Shown here piece by piece: positions 1 to 8,415 of a stretch of 62,376 bases of DNA (within the stretch, counting starts at the first letter, position 1; every line of letters begins with the position of its first letter). The position numbers were made by a program, and so were the translations under genes. Location: assembly GCA_017428785.1 (NCBI GenBank), contig JAFRQD010000032.1, positions 1 through 62,376 of the forward strand, written 5' to 3'. The notes below the pieces were generated by a model. The model saw only the letters and a list, made by a program, of their open reading frames with translations, did not search any database and had not been told where the DNA came from. This stretch comes from Bacteroidaceae bacterium. Lineage in GTDB: Bacteria; Bacteroidota; Bacteroidia; Bacteroidales; Bacteroidaceae.

Positions 1-527
<527 letters not shown>

Positions 528-920
528 ATGTCATTTATTCAAGATTTCAAAGCGTTCGCGCTTAAAGGTAATGTGATGGACATGGCTGTCGGTGTCATCA
601 TCGGCGGTGCATTCGGTAAGATTGTCAGCAGTTTGGTGGACGACGTCCTGATGCCCCTCGTAGGTATGGCAACAGGCAATGTGGACTTCACCAGCCTGGC
701 ATTCAAGATTGGCGAAGGCGAAGGAGCCGCTGTGCTCAAGTACGGCCAGTTCATCCAGAATGTGGTGGACTTCCTCATCATCGCCCTCTGTATCTTCTTC
801 ATGGTAAAGGGCATCGCAGCTCTGAACCGCAAGAAGGAGGAAGAGCCCGCTCCTGCTCCTGCCGAGCCCAGCGCAGAAGAGAAGCTGCTCACCGAGATTC
901 GCGACCTGCTTAAGAAGTAA
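528..920 (+). CDS. mscL: Large-conductance mechanosensitive channel MscL
   Basis: The 130-residue protein starts [20 protein letters not shown]. It has the MscL layout: a short N-terminal amphipathic helix, TM1 with the pore-lining [18 protein letters not shown] (about residues 20-38), a periplasmic loop, TM2 (about 78-98, [15 protein letters not shown]) and a C-terminal bundle ending [11 protein letters not shown]. In the family it forms a pentameric inner-membrane pore that opens under membrane tension to release solutes during hypo-osmotic shock. Length is normal. It appears monocistronic, with a strong hairpin directly after the stop codon. Confidence 0.97.
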   Translation: MSFIQDFKAFALKGNVMDMAVGVIIGGAFGKIVSSLVDDVLMPLVGMATGNVDFTSLAFKIGEGEGAAVLKYGQFIQNVVDFLIIALCIFFMVKGIAALNRKKEEEPAPAPAEPSAEEKLLTEIRDLLKK

Positions 921-936
921 AAACACATCCTTCAAT

Positions 937-963
937 GCCTCCCCTTTCGCAGGGGAGGCTTTA
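937..963 (+). terminator. Rho-independent-like terminator after mscL
   Basis: A perfect 9-bp stem (GCCTCCCCT, 937-945, with AGGGGAGGC, 951-959) closes a 5-base loop and is followed by a short T tract. The CCTCCCC/GGGGAGG text is the same kind as the GC-rich palindromes found elsewhere in the window. Confidence 0.7.
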
Positions 964-978
964 AAAACCCTTTTGCAC

Positions 979-2589
979 ATGGTAAAAAGATTTGCTATAC
1001 TCCTGCTCCTGATGTCGGCAGCTATGGAAACCTTTGCCCAAAATTCAGGCACCAAGCAGATTTATAAACTCATCAAAGACACCTACGAGACGAAGGCCGA
1101 CTCTATGACACGTGCCTTCATCCAAACCTTTATGATAAGGACTAAAGGTATCTTCAACGTCAAGTACAATTACTATCAGAATAATATCTACTGGCAGCAA
1201 GCGCATGCCATCGATGTCGTCATCTATAACTACGAGCGCATCAATGGCATTGGCACCAGCAACCGTGCCTCTACATATCTCAATTACATCAAGCTGTGGT
1301 ATAAGAACAAGGGTAACAACTACTCAGGAGCTCCTGCCGCCACTGTCTCCGCCCCCGACACCATAAAGGGGTACAAGATGTTCGAGAACCCCTATACCGA
1401 CGACATGTGCTGGATAACGCTCACACTCCTGCACATCGGCGAGGCGACTGACAACAACGCTTACTCCATTGTTGCCAGAAAAGTCTTCGACAACTACATC
1501 ATCACGCGTGCCTCTGAGGATGCCACTTCAGGAGGCTTGTCGCTGCCCTGGAACAACAGCGCGGGCAGCGGCCCCAATGCTTGCACACAATCGCCCGCCA
1601 CACTGATTGCCGGCAAACTCTACCAGAAATTCGGCGATGCAAAGTATCTGGACTATGCAAAGAAACTCTACAAATATGCCGCCAAGCACATCGTCAAGAG
1701 CGACGGCCGCGTGGAGGAACCTCCATTGACATACACACAAGGCACATTCGCCGAAGCCTGCCGCATCCTCTACCACATTACCGACGAAAAGTCATCCGTC
1801 AAAAACAAATACAGGACGCTGGCCTATACATATCTTAATTATACCTTTGGAATTGACGCTAATGGAAACCCTAATGACCGATGCAACAGTGGTAACAACA
1901 TCTTGCGCCACGAGGGCACCAATGCCGACCAAAGCCTCTTCAAGGCCGTGTTTATCCCTTATGCCGTCAACTTCGTCCTCGATGAGCAGATGCTTCAATC
2001 CTATGACCAGCCCTATCGCAAGACCATCTACGAATATATTCTGAAGAACACCAAGGTCATGTGGCAGAACCTCGACCTCTCGCGCTTCCCAAACAGAGTG
2101 TTCTGCAATTACGATTGGTGCTCCCCATACACGGGCGCCGACTCAGAGGCATCGATGGGCGCGATGTGCAGCGGAAGCTCGTTGATGGAGAACACGGCAC
2201 GCATGTGTCGCACCATCGTGAACCGTTACGAGCTCGGCACGCTCCTGACGACGGCTAAGAAATTTGCCGTCAATCCCGATTATGCTGAAGAAGATGCCTT
2301 CGTAGCCTTCGAGACAGCTAAGCAAGTGGCTGCAGAGATTATGGCCAATCCCAGCGACTACTCTATCCTCGAATTCCATCAGGCAAAGGAGAACCTCGAA
2401 GCAACATACCAGGCTGTGCAGGACTTCGAAACCATCATCGAAAAGGTTCAGATGTCTGAATCCTCTGCTCACGACGGTATCTATGACCTGAGCGGCCGCA
2501 AACTCTCGAGAGAAAAGCAAGGCTCGGCGAAAGCCAACTTGCCTCGCGGCATATATGTAATAGGTGGGCGCAAAGTCATGATAAAGTAA
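979..2589 (+). CDS. Secreted glycoside hydrolase family 76 protein (putative alpha-1,6-mannanase)
   Basis: About 536 residues from the ATG at 979; a TTG six bases earlier is less likely because the signal peptide MVKRFAILLLLMSAAMETFAQ starts at the ATG. The body resembles the GH76 (alpha/alpha)6 barrel: a TDDMCW segment near residue 140, where GH76 enzymes carry the catalytic Asp-Asp pair, then WNNSAGSGPNAC, LTYTQGTFAEA and ADQSLFKAVFI. GH76 enzymes cleave alpha-1,6-mannan backbones of fungal or mycobacterial glycans. The C-terminus (IYDLSGRKL ... LPRGIYVIGGRKVMIK) is the short tail common on secreted Prevotella proteins and resembles a type IX sorting tail. The gene stands alone, without SusC/SusD neighbours. 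Activity is inferred from family likeness only. Confidence 0.8.
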   Translation: MVKRFAILLLLMSAAMETFAQNSGTKQIYKLIKDTYETKADSMTRAFIQTFMIRTKGIFNVKYNYYQNNIYWQQAHAIDVVIYNYERINGIGTSNRASTYLNYIKLWYKNKGNNYSGAPAATVSAPDTIKGYKMFENPYTDDMCWITLTLLHIGEATDNNAYSIVARKVFDNYIITRASEDATSGGLSLPWNNSAGSGPNACTQSPATLIAGKLYQKFGDAKYLDYAKKLYKYAAKHIVKSDGRVEEPPLTYTQGTFAEACRILYHITDEKSSVKNKYRTLAYTYLNYTFGIDANGNPNDRCNSGNNILRHEGTNADQSLFKAVFIPYAVNFVLDEQMLQSYDQPYRKTIYEYILKNTKVMWQNLDLSRFPNRVFCNYDWCSPYTGADSEASMGAMCSGSSLMENTARMCRTIVNRYELGTLLTTAKKFAVNPDYAEEDAFVAFETAKQVAAEIMANPSDYSILEFHQAKENLEATYQAVQDFETIIEKVQMSESSAHDGIYDLSGRKLSREKQGSAKANLPRGIYVIGGRKVMIK

Positions 2590-2671
2590 GCAAAAAGCGA
2601 CTTAAAGGAAAAAAAACAGCGTAAAGGCGAAAATTTTTCTCTTTTCACTTTTCTCTTTTCACTTTTTGTTG

Positions 2672-2679
2672 TATCTTTG
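2672..2679 (+). promoter_or_regulatory. -7 box upstream of tRNA-Cys
   Basis: TATCTTTG matches the Bacteroidetes -7 consensus TAnnTTTG and lies 75 bases before the tRNA. The -33 region is a pyrimidine-rich TTTTCACTTTTCTC run without a clean TTTG, so strength is uncertain. Confidence 0.5.
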
Positions 2680-2753
2680 CACCGCAATTCGACGAAAGAA
2701 GTCAGTTTACATTGAAATTGTAAATCGTAAATCGTCAAATTGTAAATAGTGTT

Positions 2754-2828
2754 GGTGCCTTGGATGAGTGGCTTAGTCAACGGTCTGCAAAACCGTCTAC
2801 AGCAGTTCGAATCTGCTAGGCACCTCCA
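2754..2828 (+). tRNA. tRNA-Cys (GCA)
   Basis: A full cloverleaf can be drawn. Acceptor stem GGTGCCT (2754-2760) pairs with AGGCACC (2818-2824). Anticodon stem ACGGT/ACCGT (2780-2784, 2792-2796) holds the loop CTGCAAA with anticodon GCA at 2787-2789. The T arm is AGCAG/CTGCT around TTCGAAT. Base 73 is U, the identity element of cysteine tRNAs, and CCA is encoded at 2826-2828. It reads cysteine codons UGC/UGU. Confidence 0.96.
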
Positions 2829-2835
2829 CCGAAAC

Positions 2836-2880
2836 GAAAAGAGGGCGTGTCAAAACAAACGGACATGCTCTCTTTTATGT
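2836..2880 (+). terminator. Terminator hairpin after tRNA-Cys
   Basis: GAGGGCGTGTC (2841-2851) pairs with GACATGCTCTC (2862-2872) over 11 bp including two G-U pairs, and is flanked by an A tract on the left and TTTT on the right. It can work on both strands, though the next minus-strand gene ends further right. Confidence 0.7.
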
Positions 2881-2881
2881 T

Positions 2882-2963
2882 TTAACCACGAATTGCACGA
2901 ATTTATATTCAGCTGACAATCAGCAGTTGAAGTATTCGTGCAATTCGTGCAATTCGTGGTTAA
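2882..2963. repeat. Large perfect inverted repeat with an internal 9-bp direct repeat
   Basis: The 21 bases 2882-2902 (TTAACCACGAATTGCACGAA...) are the exact reverse complement of 2943-2963. The right arm is preceded by an extra copy of its ATTCGTGCA unit (2934-2942), so the stem can slip by one unit. It lies between the tRNA terminator and the 3' end of the minus-strand gene at 3015. It could act as a terminator for that gene or be a dispersed repeat. Confidence 0.8.
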
Positions 2964-3014
2964 GGCTTTAGAGTGGTACTATGACACATCTTCTTATTAT
3001 AAAGAGACAGAAGG

Positions 3015-5474
3015 TCAATCCCAATCTCCGCCTCCTCCTGAGGTTCCGCCAACAATGACATAGCACTCGGCCTTCACGCCACTGCCGTCCTTGGCACGGC
3101 AAGTGATGGTGCATGTGCCGGGAGCAATGGCCTTGACAAGGCCTGTCTGGTCAACAGAGGCAACATAATTGTCGCTGCTCTCCCATGTCACTTTCTTGTT
3201 CGAGACGAAATTGGCAGGCTGCACGGTAGCCGTAAGTTGTGCAGTCTGACCTTTATCAGCATCAAGATTGAGTTGCGTCTTGTCAAGAACTATCGCACTG
3301 GCAAGAATCTTGCGGACGGGGCGGACACTAAAGCCGAAGTAGCGGCTGCCCCAGCCGTCGTCGATATTGAGGGAGTCGAACCACAGGCTGTACGCTTTTT
3401 CGGAGTTGTCCAGGTCCCCGCTGAGCGAACGCGACCAGTACATGCCTAGCGCCCCCGCGTTGTTGCAACTCGTGCCGTGGCGGTAGCCCGCAGCGGGCAG
3501 GAAAATTGAATTGCCGTTGCTATTGCTCGTTATCTTGCGGCCGTTCACGCCGTTCACCTGCGTCCATTCTGTCGTAGTGTTGCTGCTGTTGCACAGCTCT
3601 GATATCTGAGAGATGCTCGGTGTCTCCCATTCGCTGCCCCTGTTAGCTGTAGCGGCATCGTACCCAGAAAGAAGTTCAGTCTCGCCGCCATTGAAATAAT
3701 ACATAAAGAAAGTTCTACCTTTATCATTAGTGTCAAAGTATCTCCTCCAAGTGTAATTGTCCTTCGGCTCTGTTTCGCCCCATGCAAAGTAATCGCCATA
3801 TTCCTCGGGGCTGTTGGCGCCTACGTTGCATGTTGCCCACAGCGTGCCACTGGGCAAGCCGAGGTCAACAAATTCAGGTCTAGCCCTTACGGTAACTTGA
3901 CAAGACACCTTCAATGCGGGGTTGTCCGTCGATTGACAAGTGATGGTGGCGGTGCCGGCTCGATAGGCACTCACTTCGCCCGTTGGAGAAACATAGACAA
4001 CCCCATCTGAGTCCCACACCACAGCTGGGAAGGTGGCATTGGACGGCACAATGGTTGGCGTCAACTGTACCTTGTCGCCTACCTCAAGTTCTAAAGATGT
4101 TTCGCTCAGCAAGATGTCCGTCACAGGCACGATTTCCTTATTAAGCTTATGCACAGGGCGGACGAAGATTCCATAATTACGCCAGGGAGAGGCTGACATG
4201 AGTGTCCTCATATCGAAGAACATTGCGAACGCCTTGTAGCTCTCTTCCGATGCAAGGGTACGCGACCAGTAAAAACCACAGTCTATATCGTATCTGCCAC
4301 TGGAAGCGTTGAACCAGTCTCCAGGGGGCAGAAGGATATAATTCCCGTTGATTAAACTCGTTATCTTGTTCACTCTGGTGTCATTTACCAAAAAAACTTC
4401 CTTTGTTGTGTATGCGTCGCTCATCAATTCATGACACTGTGCCCAGTTTGGCGTCTGCCATTCAACACCCCAGTTCACGGTAGCAGCATCGTCCTCAGGA
4501 AGAAGTTCAGTCAGACCACCATTGCTATTATACTTCTTGAACGTACTGCCATTATCATCAGTGTCAAAGTATGTGCTCCAACTGTAGTCGTCCGTCGGTA
4601 CTGTTTCTCCCCATCTAAAGAGGCTGCCGTACTCCTCGAGGCTGTTGGCTCCTACATTCATTGTTGCCCAAAGCGTGCCAGAGGGCAGCCCGAGGTCAAT
4701 CCATTTGTGCGCTACCCTTTCCGCCTTCTCTGCGCGAATGGGTCGGATGCTCATGCCGTAGTAGCGGTTGTCGGTGCCCGTATAGGTGCCGCCGGAATAG
4801 AAGTTCATACTACAAGCGAGATAGGAAGCGGAGCCATCGAGTTCTGACGACCAGTAGTATCCGTAGCGCCCGTCGTTGTTGAGCCCCTCGTTGTCGTATA
4901 AGCCGGCTGCGGGCAGGAAGATGCTCTTGCTGTTGAGCTTACTGGTTACCAACAAGCCACCGACACCGTTCCTGGTTGTGAAGCTTGTCTGGGTGTACTC
5001 CTCGTCGTACAGTTCATAGAACTCCGACATGCCCGGCATCTGCCATTCGGTGCCCCATCTGGCGATGGCGGCATCGTCCTCGGGATTAAGGCTTCCGAGG
5101 TAGTCTTGGAAACCGGAGCCTTCGTCGCAATTATACTTTGTTATGTTATAGTACTTACCGTCGAGGCAATATTTGTAGTTGAACCAGCTGAATGATTCCT
5201 TAGGTTGCGTTTCGCCCCAGGCGAAGTAGCTGCCGTATTCTTCAGGTGTTTCCGCACCGATGTTGCATGTTGCCCATAGGGTGCCGCTGGGCAAGCCAAG
5301 GTCAACATACTCACACTCGTGATAGTCTGTTTCGCTGAAAGTGATGTCGGCCACTTCCGAGAGGTTATAGACCACCGTCTTCTCACCTTTCATTTTCACC
5401 GTAACCGATTGGGCCAAGGCCATCTGCGCACTTGCCACCAGAAGCAAGAATGCGAAAAAGAATCTCTTATCCAT
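3015..5474 (-). CDS. Secreted modular protein: three Fib_succ_major modules and two BIG2 domains
   Basis: 819 residues with a signal peptide (MDKRFFFAFLLLVASAQMALAQ) and then a short conserved lead (VTVKMKGEKTVVYNLSEV) shared with the neighbouring paralogue. Three modules of about 190 residues each begin with a form of YVDLGLPSGTLWATCNVGA and PEEYGDYFAWGET, and end with PVR-type text (RPIRAEK, RPVHK, RPVRK). This is the Fibrobacter succinogenes major paralogous domain. Two BIG2-like Ig domains follow module 2 (about 445-530) and module 3 (about 730-805; TITCRAKDGSGVKAEC). The tail is Gly-rich (GGTSGGGGDWD). It is probably an exported surface or extracellular protein; binding or enzymatic role is unknown. 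It lies 184 bases downstream of its paralogue. Confidence 0.75.
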   Translation of the reverse strand: MDKRFFFAFLLLVASAQMALAQSVTVKMKGEKTVVYNLSEVADITFSETDYHECEYVDLGLPSGTLWATCNIGAETPEEYGSYFAWGETQPKESFSWFNYKYCLDGKYYNITKYNCDEGSGFQDYLGSLNPEDDAAIARWGTEWQMPGMSEFYELYDEEYTQTSFTTRNGVGGLLVTSKLNSKSIFLPAAGLYDNEGLNNDGRYGYYWSSELDGSASYLACSMNFYSGGTYTGTDNRYYGMSIRPIRAEKAERVAHKWIDLGLPSGTLWATMNVGANSLEEYGSLFRWGETVPTDDYSWSTYFDTDDNGSTFKKYNSNGGLTELLPEDDAATVNWGVEWQTPNWAQCHELMSDAYTTKEVFLVNDTRVNKITSLINGNYILLPPGDWFNASSGRYDIDCGFYWSRTLASEESYKAFAMFFDMRTLMSASPWRNYGIFVRPVHKLNKEIVPVTDILLSETSLELEVGDKVQLTPTIVPSNATFPAVVWDSDGVVYVSPTGEVSAYRAGTATITCQSTDNPALKVSCQVTVRARPEFVDLGLPSGTLWATCNVGANSPEEYGDYFAWGETEPKDNYTWRRYFDTNDKGRTFFMYYFNGGETELLSGYDAATANRGSEWETPSISQISELCNSSNTTTEWTQVNGVNGRKITSNSNGNSIFLPAAGYRHGTSCNNAGALGMYWSRSLSGDLDNSEKAYSLWFDSLNIDDGWGSRYFGFSVRPVRKILASAIVLDKTQLNLDADKGQTAQLTATVQPANFVSNKKVTWESSDNYVASVDQTGLVKAIAPGTCTITCRAKDGSGVKAECYVIVGGTSGGGGDWD

Positions 5475-5529
5475 ATCTTTGTTTTTTTAGTGTTCTTACT
5501 GAGGAGTTATATATTGTGTCTCTGAAAGT

Positions 5530-5639
5530 CAAACGTGATGTTGCCCGAAAGCACGTGTGAAGTTTGGCAAATCCACGTGTGAAGTTTGGCAAATCCACAC
5601 GAGATGTTTGGCAAATCCACACGAGATGTTTCCCACCTC
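5530..5639. repeat. Tandem array of 22-bp units between the two paralogues
   Basis: Four consecutive 22-base units: 5552-5573 and 5574-5595 are identical (CACGTGTGAAGTTTGGCAAA + TC), 5596-5617 differs in its first half (CACACGAGATGTTTGGCAAA + TC), and 5618-5639 keeps that first half but diverges in the second. A fifth weak unit (5530-5551) precedes them. Each unit has a near-palindromic TTTGGCAAA core, and two have CACGTG. The array fills most of the spacer (5475-5658); no promoter pair was recognised there. Confidence 0.85.
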
Positions 5640-5658
5640 CGAAGGTAGAGGAAGTCAA

Positions 5659-8244
5659 CTACCGGCTATTAACAGGACGCACGGAGAACCCGCTATACCA
5701 GTATTGATAGTCGTACACATTTATATATTGCGGCGCGTAGGCTATCATATTATGCACATTGTAGCCGTTAGTATAGAGCGATGACGTCCAGTAGCAGCAG
5801 CGCCATCCATCATATTGCGTCCTTGTTATGCGACCTGCAGCGGGGAAGAAGAGACGCTTGGAGATGTCATTCTTGTCAACGAAAAGCACACCGGCGATAT
5901 TTGTATAGTCGGGTTCGTAAGTCTGATCCTTGTCGAGCCAGTAGATACCGCCAGTGGTCACCTTGCCCGTAAGCGACGTCAGCCGCACATCGCCCATATT
6001 GCCAGAGTAGCAGGCCTCTTCGAGTGCCCTGAACTCTTCCGGTGTCGGTGTGCGCCATTCGCCTCCCCATTTGGCCGTGGCCACATCATGTGTTGCGTCC
6101 AAAGTATTGCTTGTGTAGGAAGGATAGGCACTGGAATCGTAGTATCCGTTTGTGTAACCGTTCTTCCAGGAGAAGGATGCGGCTCCTCCCGATGTGTGGA
6201 CGATAGAGGCATAGCGCGGCTCCGTCTCGCTCCATGCGAAGTAGTCGCCGCAACAAGTCTCCCAAGAGTCTGCCACGGTCGTCGCGCCCACATTCATCGT
6301 TGCCCACTTCTTCCCGCCGATCTCGACGTATTCATGGTTGTCAACCACATCGTTTGCCGTCACCCTTACTCGGCATTCGGCATACACACCGCTGCCGTCC
6401 GTAGCACGGCAAGTGATGGTGCATGTGCCGACACTCCAGCCGACCACATCAAACTCGCCTGGAGAACACTCATAAACACTAGCCACTTCCTCGTCGCTGC
6501 TTTCGCATTCTACTTCCTTGAAGGAAGCATTTTCCGGCAGGACTATAGCATGAATGGAGTCAAAGTCGCCTCTTTCGAGAAGAATGTCTGTCTTGTCCAG
6601 TTCAATTTCCGTAACAGGGACAAACACTACAGGGCGGACGCTTTGTCCAAAGTTGTTGCGAGAAAAAGCGTCCCAAAAGAATGTTCCTGAGGTGTCAAAG
6701 CCAAAATGCTCTATAGTGTTGCTGGTAACAAGTCGTCGGGTCAAATAGTAACCGCTGACATTCACCTTGCTAGTAGCGGGCCACTTGATGCCTGCGGCAG
6801 GAAGGAAAAGGCTGTTCCCATTGCTCTTACTTGTAACCAGATAGCCGTTAATGCCGTTCTGTTCAGTCAATTGTGCCGTAGTTAAGGATTCGTCGAACAG
6901 TTCATAGAACATATCCTGGCTGGGCGTCATCCACTTGCTGCCCCAATTGACTGTTGCGGCATCGTCTTCTGGCAAGAGTTCTCTCAAATTGTCCACAAAG
7001 CCTTCATGACCGTCGCTTCTGCTCAAACAGTATTTTGTCCAGTGTCCCGTAACACCATATTTATTGTATGAATCATCAACCCTTGGTGTCGTCTCGCCCC
7101 AAGCAAAGTAATCGCCGTATTCTTCGGGGCTGTTGGCGCCCACGTTGCATATTGCCCACAGCGTGCCAGAGGGCAAGCCAAGGTCGACATACTCTCTGCC
7201 ATTGATTATATTACTCTTCACCGTCACTTGGCACTGCGCATATACGCCGCTGCCGTCCGCAGACCGAACGGTTATGGTACAGGTTCCGGGCGAGTTGGTC
7301 GAAACATAATGTGATTCTTCTCCGGTGACACTGTTCGTCGAAGTCATAAGATAAGCGACAGTCCCATCACCGCTTATTTCCCAAGAGACATAAGGGTTCT
7401 CGGCATCTTCCGGCAATACCGTACACGAAATAGGCATCGTCTCGTTAACCCCAAGCTTCATCTCGGTGCAGCTCAACTCAATCGAAGAAACCATGACGGA
7501 AGGAGTGTAACGAACCGGACGAACAGGTAAGCCCGTGTAACGGAAACTGCTCGACACCATGACACTAAAAGACTGGCTGAAGTCCAAAGTGTGAGCGACA
7601 CGAGAGGTCGTATTCTCAAGCGAACGAGACCAGAAGGAGCCCAATGCTCCCTCACTTTCGGATGTCCATCCTAAACGTTGGCCGGCAGCAGGAAGGAAGA
7701 TGCTGTTGCCGTTCTTCTTGCTGGTTATCTTCAAGCCAATGACATCGTTCTGGCTTGTCCATTCGTTACTTGTGAATTCCTCGTTGATAAGTTCTTCCAT
7801 CTGCTTCTTGCTCGGCATACGCCATTCGCTGCCCCAAATGACTGTCGCAGCGTCGTCCTCTGCATCAAGGAAGGTTTTGCCGTCAATAGAGCCCTCGCTA
7901 TAACGGGTGCAATACTTGCTCATTGAGTAGGTTTGAGGGATACAGAACTTATAGTATTCGAAGTTGAAGACGCCATTCCCCTCCGTATCGCCCCAGGCAA
8001 AGTATGTGCCGTAATCTTCCGGAGAATCAGCGCCGATGTTCGTCGTTGCCCATAGCGTGCCGCTTGGCAAGCCGAGGTCAACGTATTCGTGATAGGTTTC
8101 CTCAGAAAAGACGAGGCTATCCACCTCAGATAAATTGTAATGGACAAGCGTGTTGTCTTTCAACCTAATAGCTACCGACTGCGCCCATGCAGCCTGCCAT
8201 CCTGCAATAATCAAAAACAGGATTGCCAAATAAGTCTTTTTCAT
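5659..8244 (-). CDS. Secreted modular protein, paralogue of the 3015-5474 gene
   Basis: 861 residues, signal peptide MKKTYLAILFLIIAGWQAAWAQ, then the same lead (VAIRLKDNTLVHYNLSEVDSL). The order is module, BIG2-like domain, module, BIG2-like domain, module. Two modules carry YVDLGLPSGTLWA; the third is a variant (YVEIGGKKWATMNVGA, about residue 645 on) with its own insertions. The Ig-like parts carry TCTITVRSADGSGVYAQC and TCTITCRATDGSGVYAEC. The protein ends on the module's FSVRPVNSR, without the Gly-rich tail of the paralogue. Module order differs from the neighbour, which suggests shuffling after tandem duplication. Role unknown; probably cell-surface or secreted. Confidence 0.75.
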   Translation of the reverse strand: MKKTYLAILFLIIAGWQAAWAQSVAIRLKDNTLVHYNLSEVDSLVFSEETYHEYVDLGLPSGTLWATTNIGADSPEDYGTYFAWGDTEGNGVFNFEYYKFCIPQTYSMSKYCTRYSEGSIDGKTFLDAEDDAATVIWGSEWRMPSKKQMEELINEEFTSNEWTSQNDVIGLKITSKKNGNSIFLPAAGQRLGWTSESEGALGSFWSRSLENTTSRVAHTLDFSQSFSVMVSSSFRYTGLPVRPVRYTPSVMVSSIELSCTEMKLGVNETMPISCTVLPEDAENPYVSWEISGDGTVAYLMTSTNSVTGEESHYVSTNSPGTCTITVRSADGSGVYAQCQVTVKSNIINGREYVDLGLPSGTLWAICNVGANSPEEYGDYFAWGETTPRVDDSYNKYGVTGHWTKYCLSRSDGHEGFVDNLRELLPEDDAATVNWGSKWMTPSQDMFYELFDESLTTAQLTEQNGINGYLVTSKSNGNSLFLPAAGIKWPATSKVNVSGYYLTRRLVTSNTIEHFGFDTSGTFFWDAFSRNNFGQSVRPVVFVPVTEIELDKTDILLERGDFDSIHAIVLPENASFKEVECESSDEEVASVYECSPGEFDVVGWSVGTCTITCRATDGSGVYAECRVRVTANDVVDNHEYVEIGGKKWATMNVGATTVADSWETCCGDYFAWSETEPRYASIVHTSGGAASFSWKNGYTNGYYDSSAYPSYTSNTLDATHDVATAKWGGEWRTPTPEEFRALEEACYSGNMGDVRLTSLTGKVTTGGIYWLDKDQTYEPDYTNIAGVLFVDKNDISKRLFFPAAGRITRTQYDGWRCCYWTSSLYTNGYNVHNMIAYAPQYINVYDYQYWYSGFSVRPVNSR

Positions 8245-8281
8245 AACCTATATCTTTATTGATTTATAATGTTTCTCCTTG

Positions 8282-8312
8282 CAAGGATACAGGAAAAAGT
8301 TCATAATACAAG
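8282..8312 (-). promoter_or_regulatory. Candidate promoter for the 8244-5659 gene
   Basis: On the minus strand CTTG (8312-8309), a 19-base spacer and TATCCTTG (8289-8282) resemble the Bacteroidetes -33/-7 pair with one mismatch in each box. It lies 38 bases before the start codon. Confidence 0.4.
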
Positions 8313-8374
8313 TCATTAGACATGTTTTTCCCCTTTTTGTACTTTATTTTCTTACGATTACGAATTAAATTGTA

Positions 8375-8382
8375 TACCTTTG
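8375..8382 (+). promoter_or_regulatory. -7 box for metY
   Basis: TACCTTTG is a perfect -7 box 33 bases before the start codon. No TTTG is found at the usual distance upstream. I saw no SAM-riboswitch-like fold in the 171-base spacer, but covariance models were not run. Confidence 0.55.
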
Positions 8383-8415
8383 CACGACAAAAGAAACCAA
8401 TCAACCCATTTTATC

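Noticed and set aside
973-978. TTG start for the GH76 gene
   Set aside because: It would add two residues ahead of a complete signal peptide that starts at the ATG at 979, and ATG is the better start.
8245-8415. SAM riboswitch before metY
   Set aside because: The 171-base spacer is AT-rich with promoter boxes and no multi-stem junction I could draw. A covariance-model search would be needed to exclude it fully.
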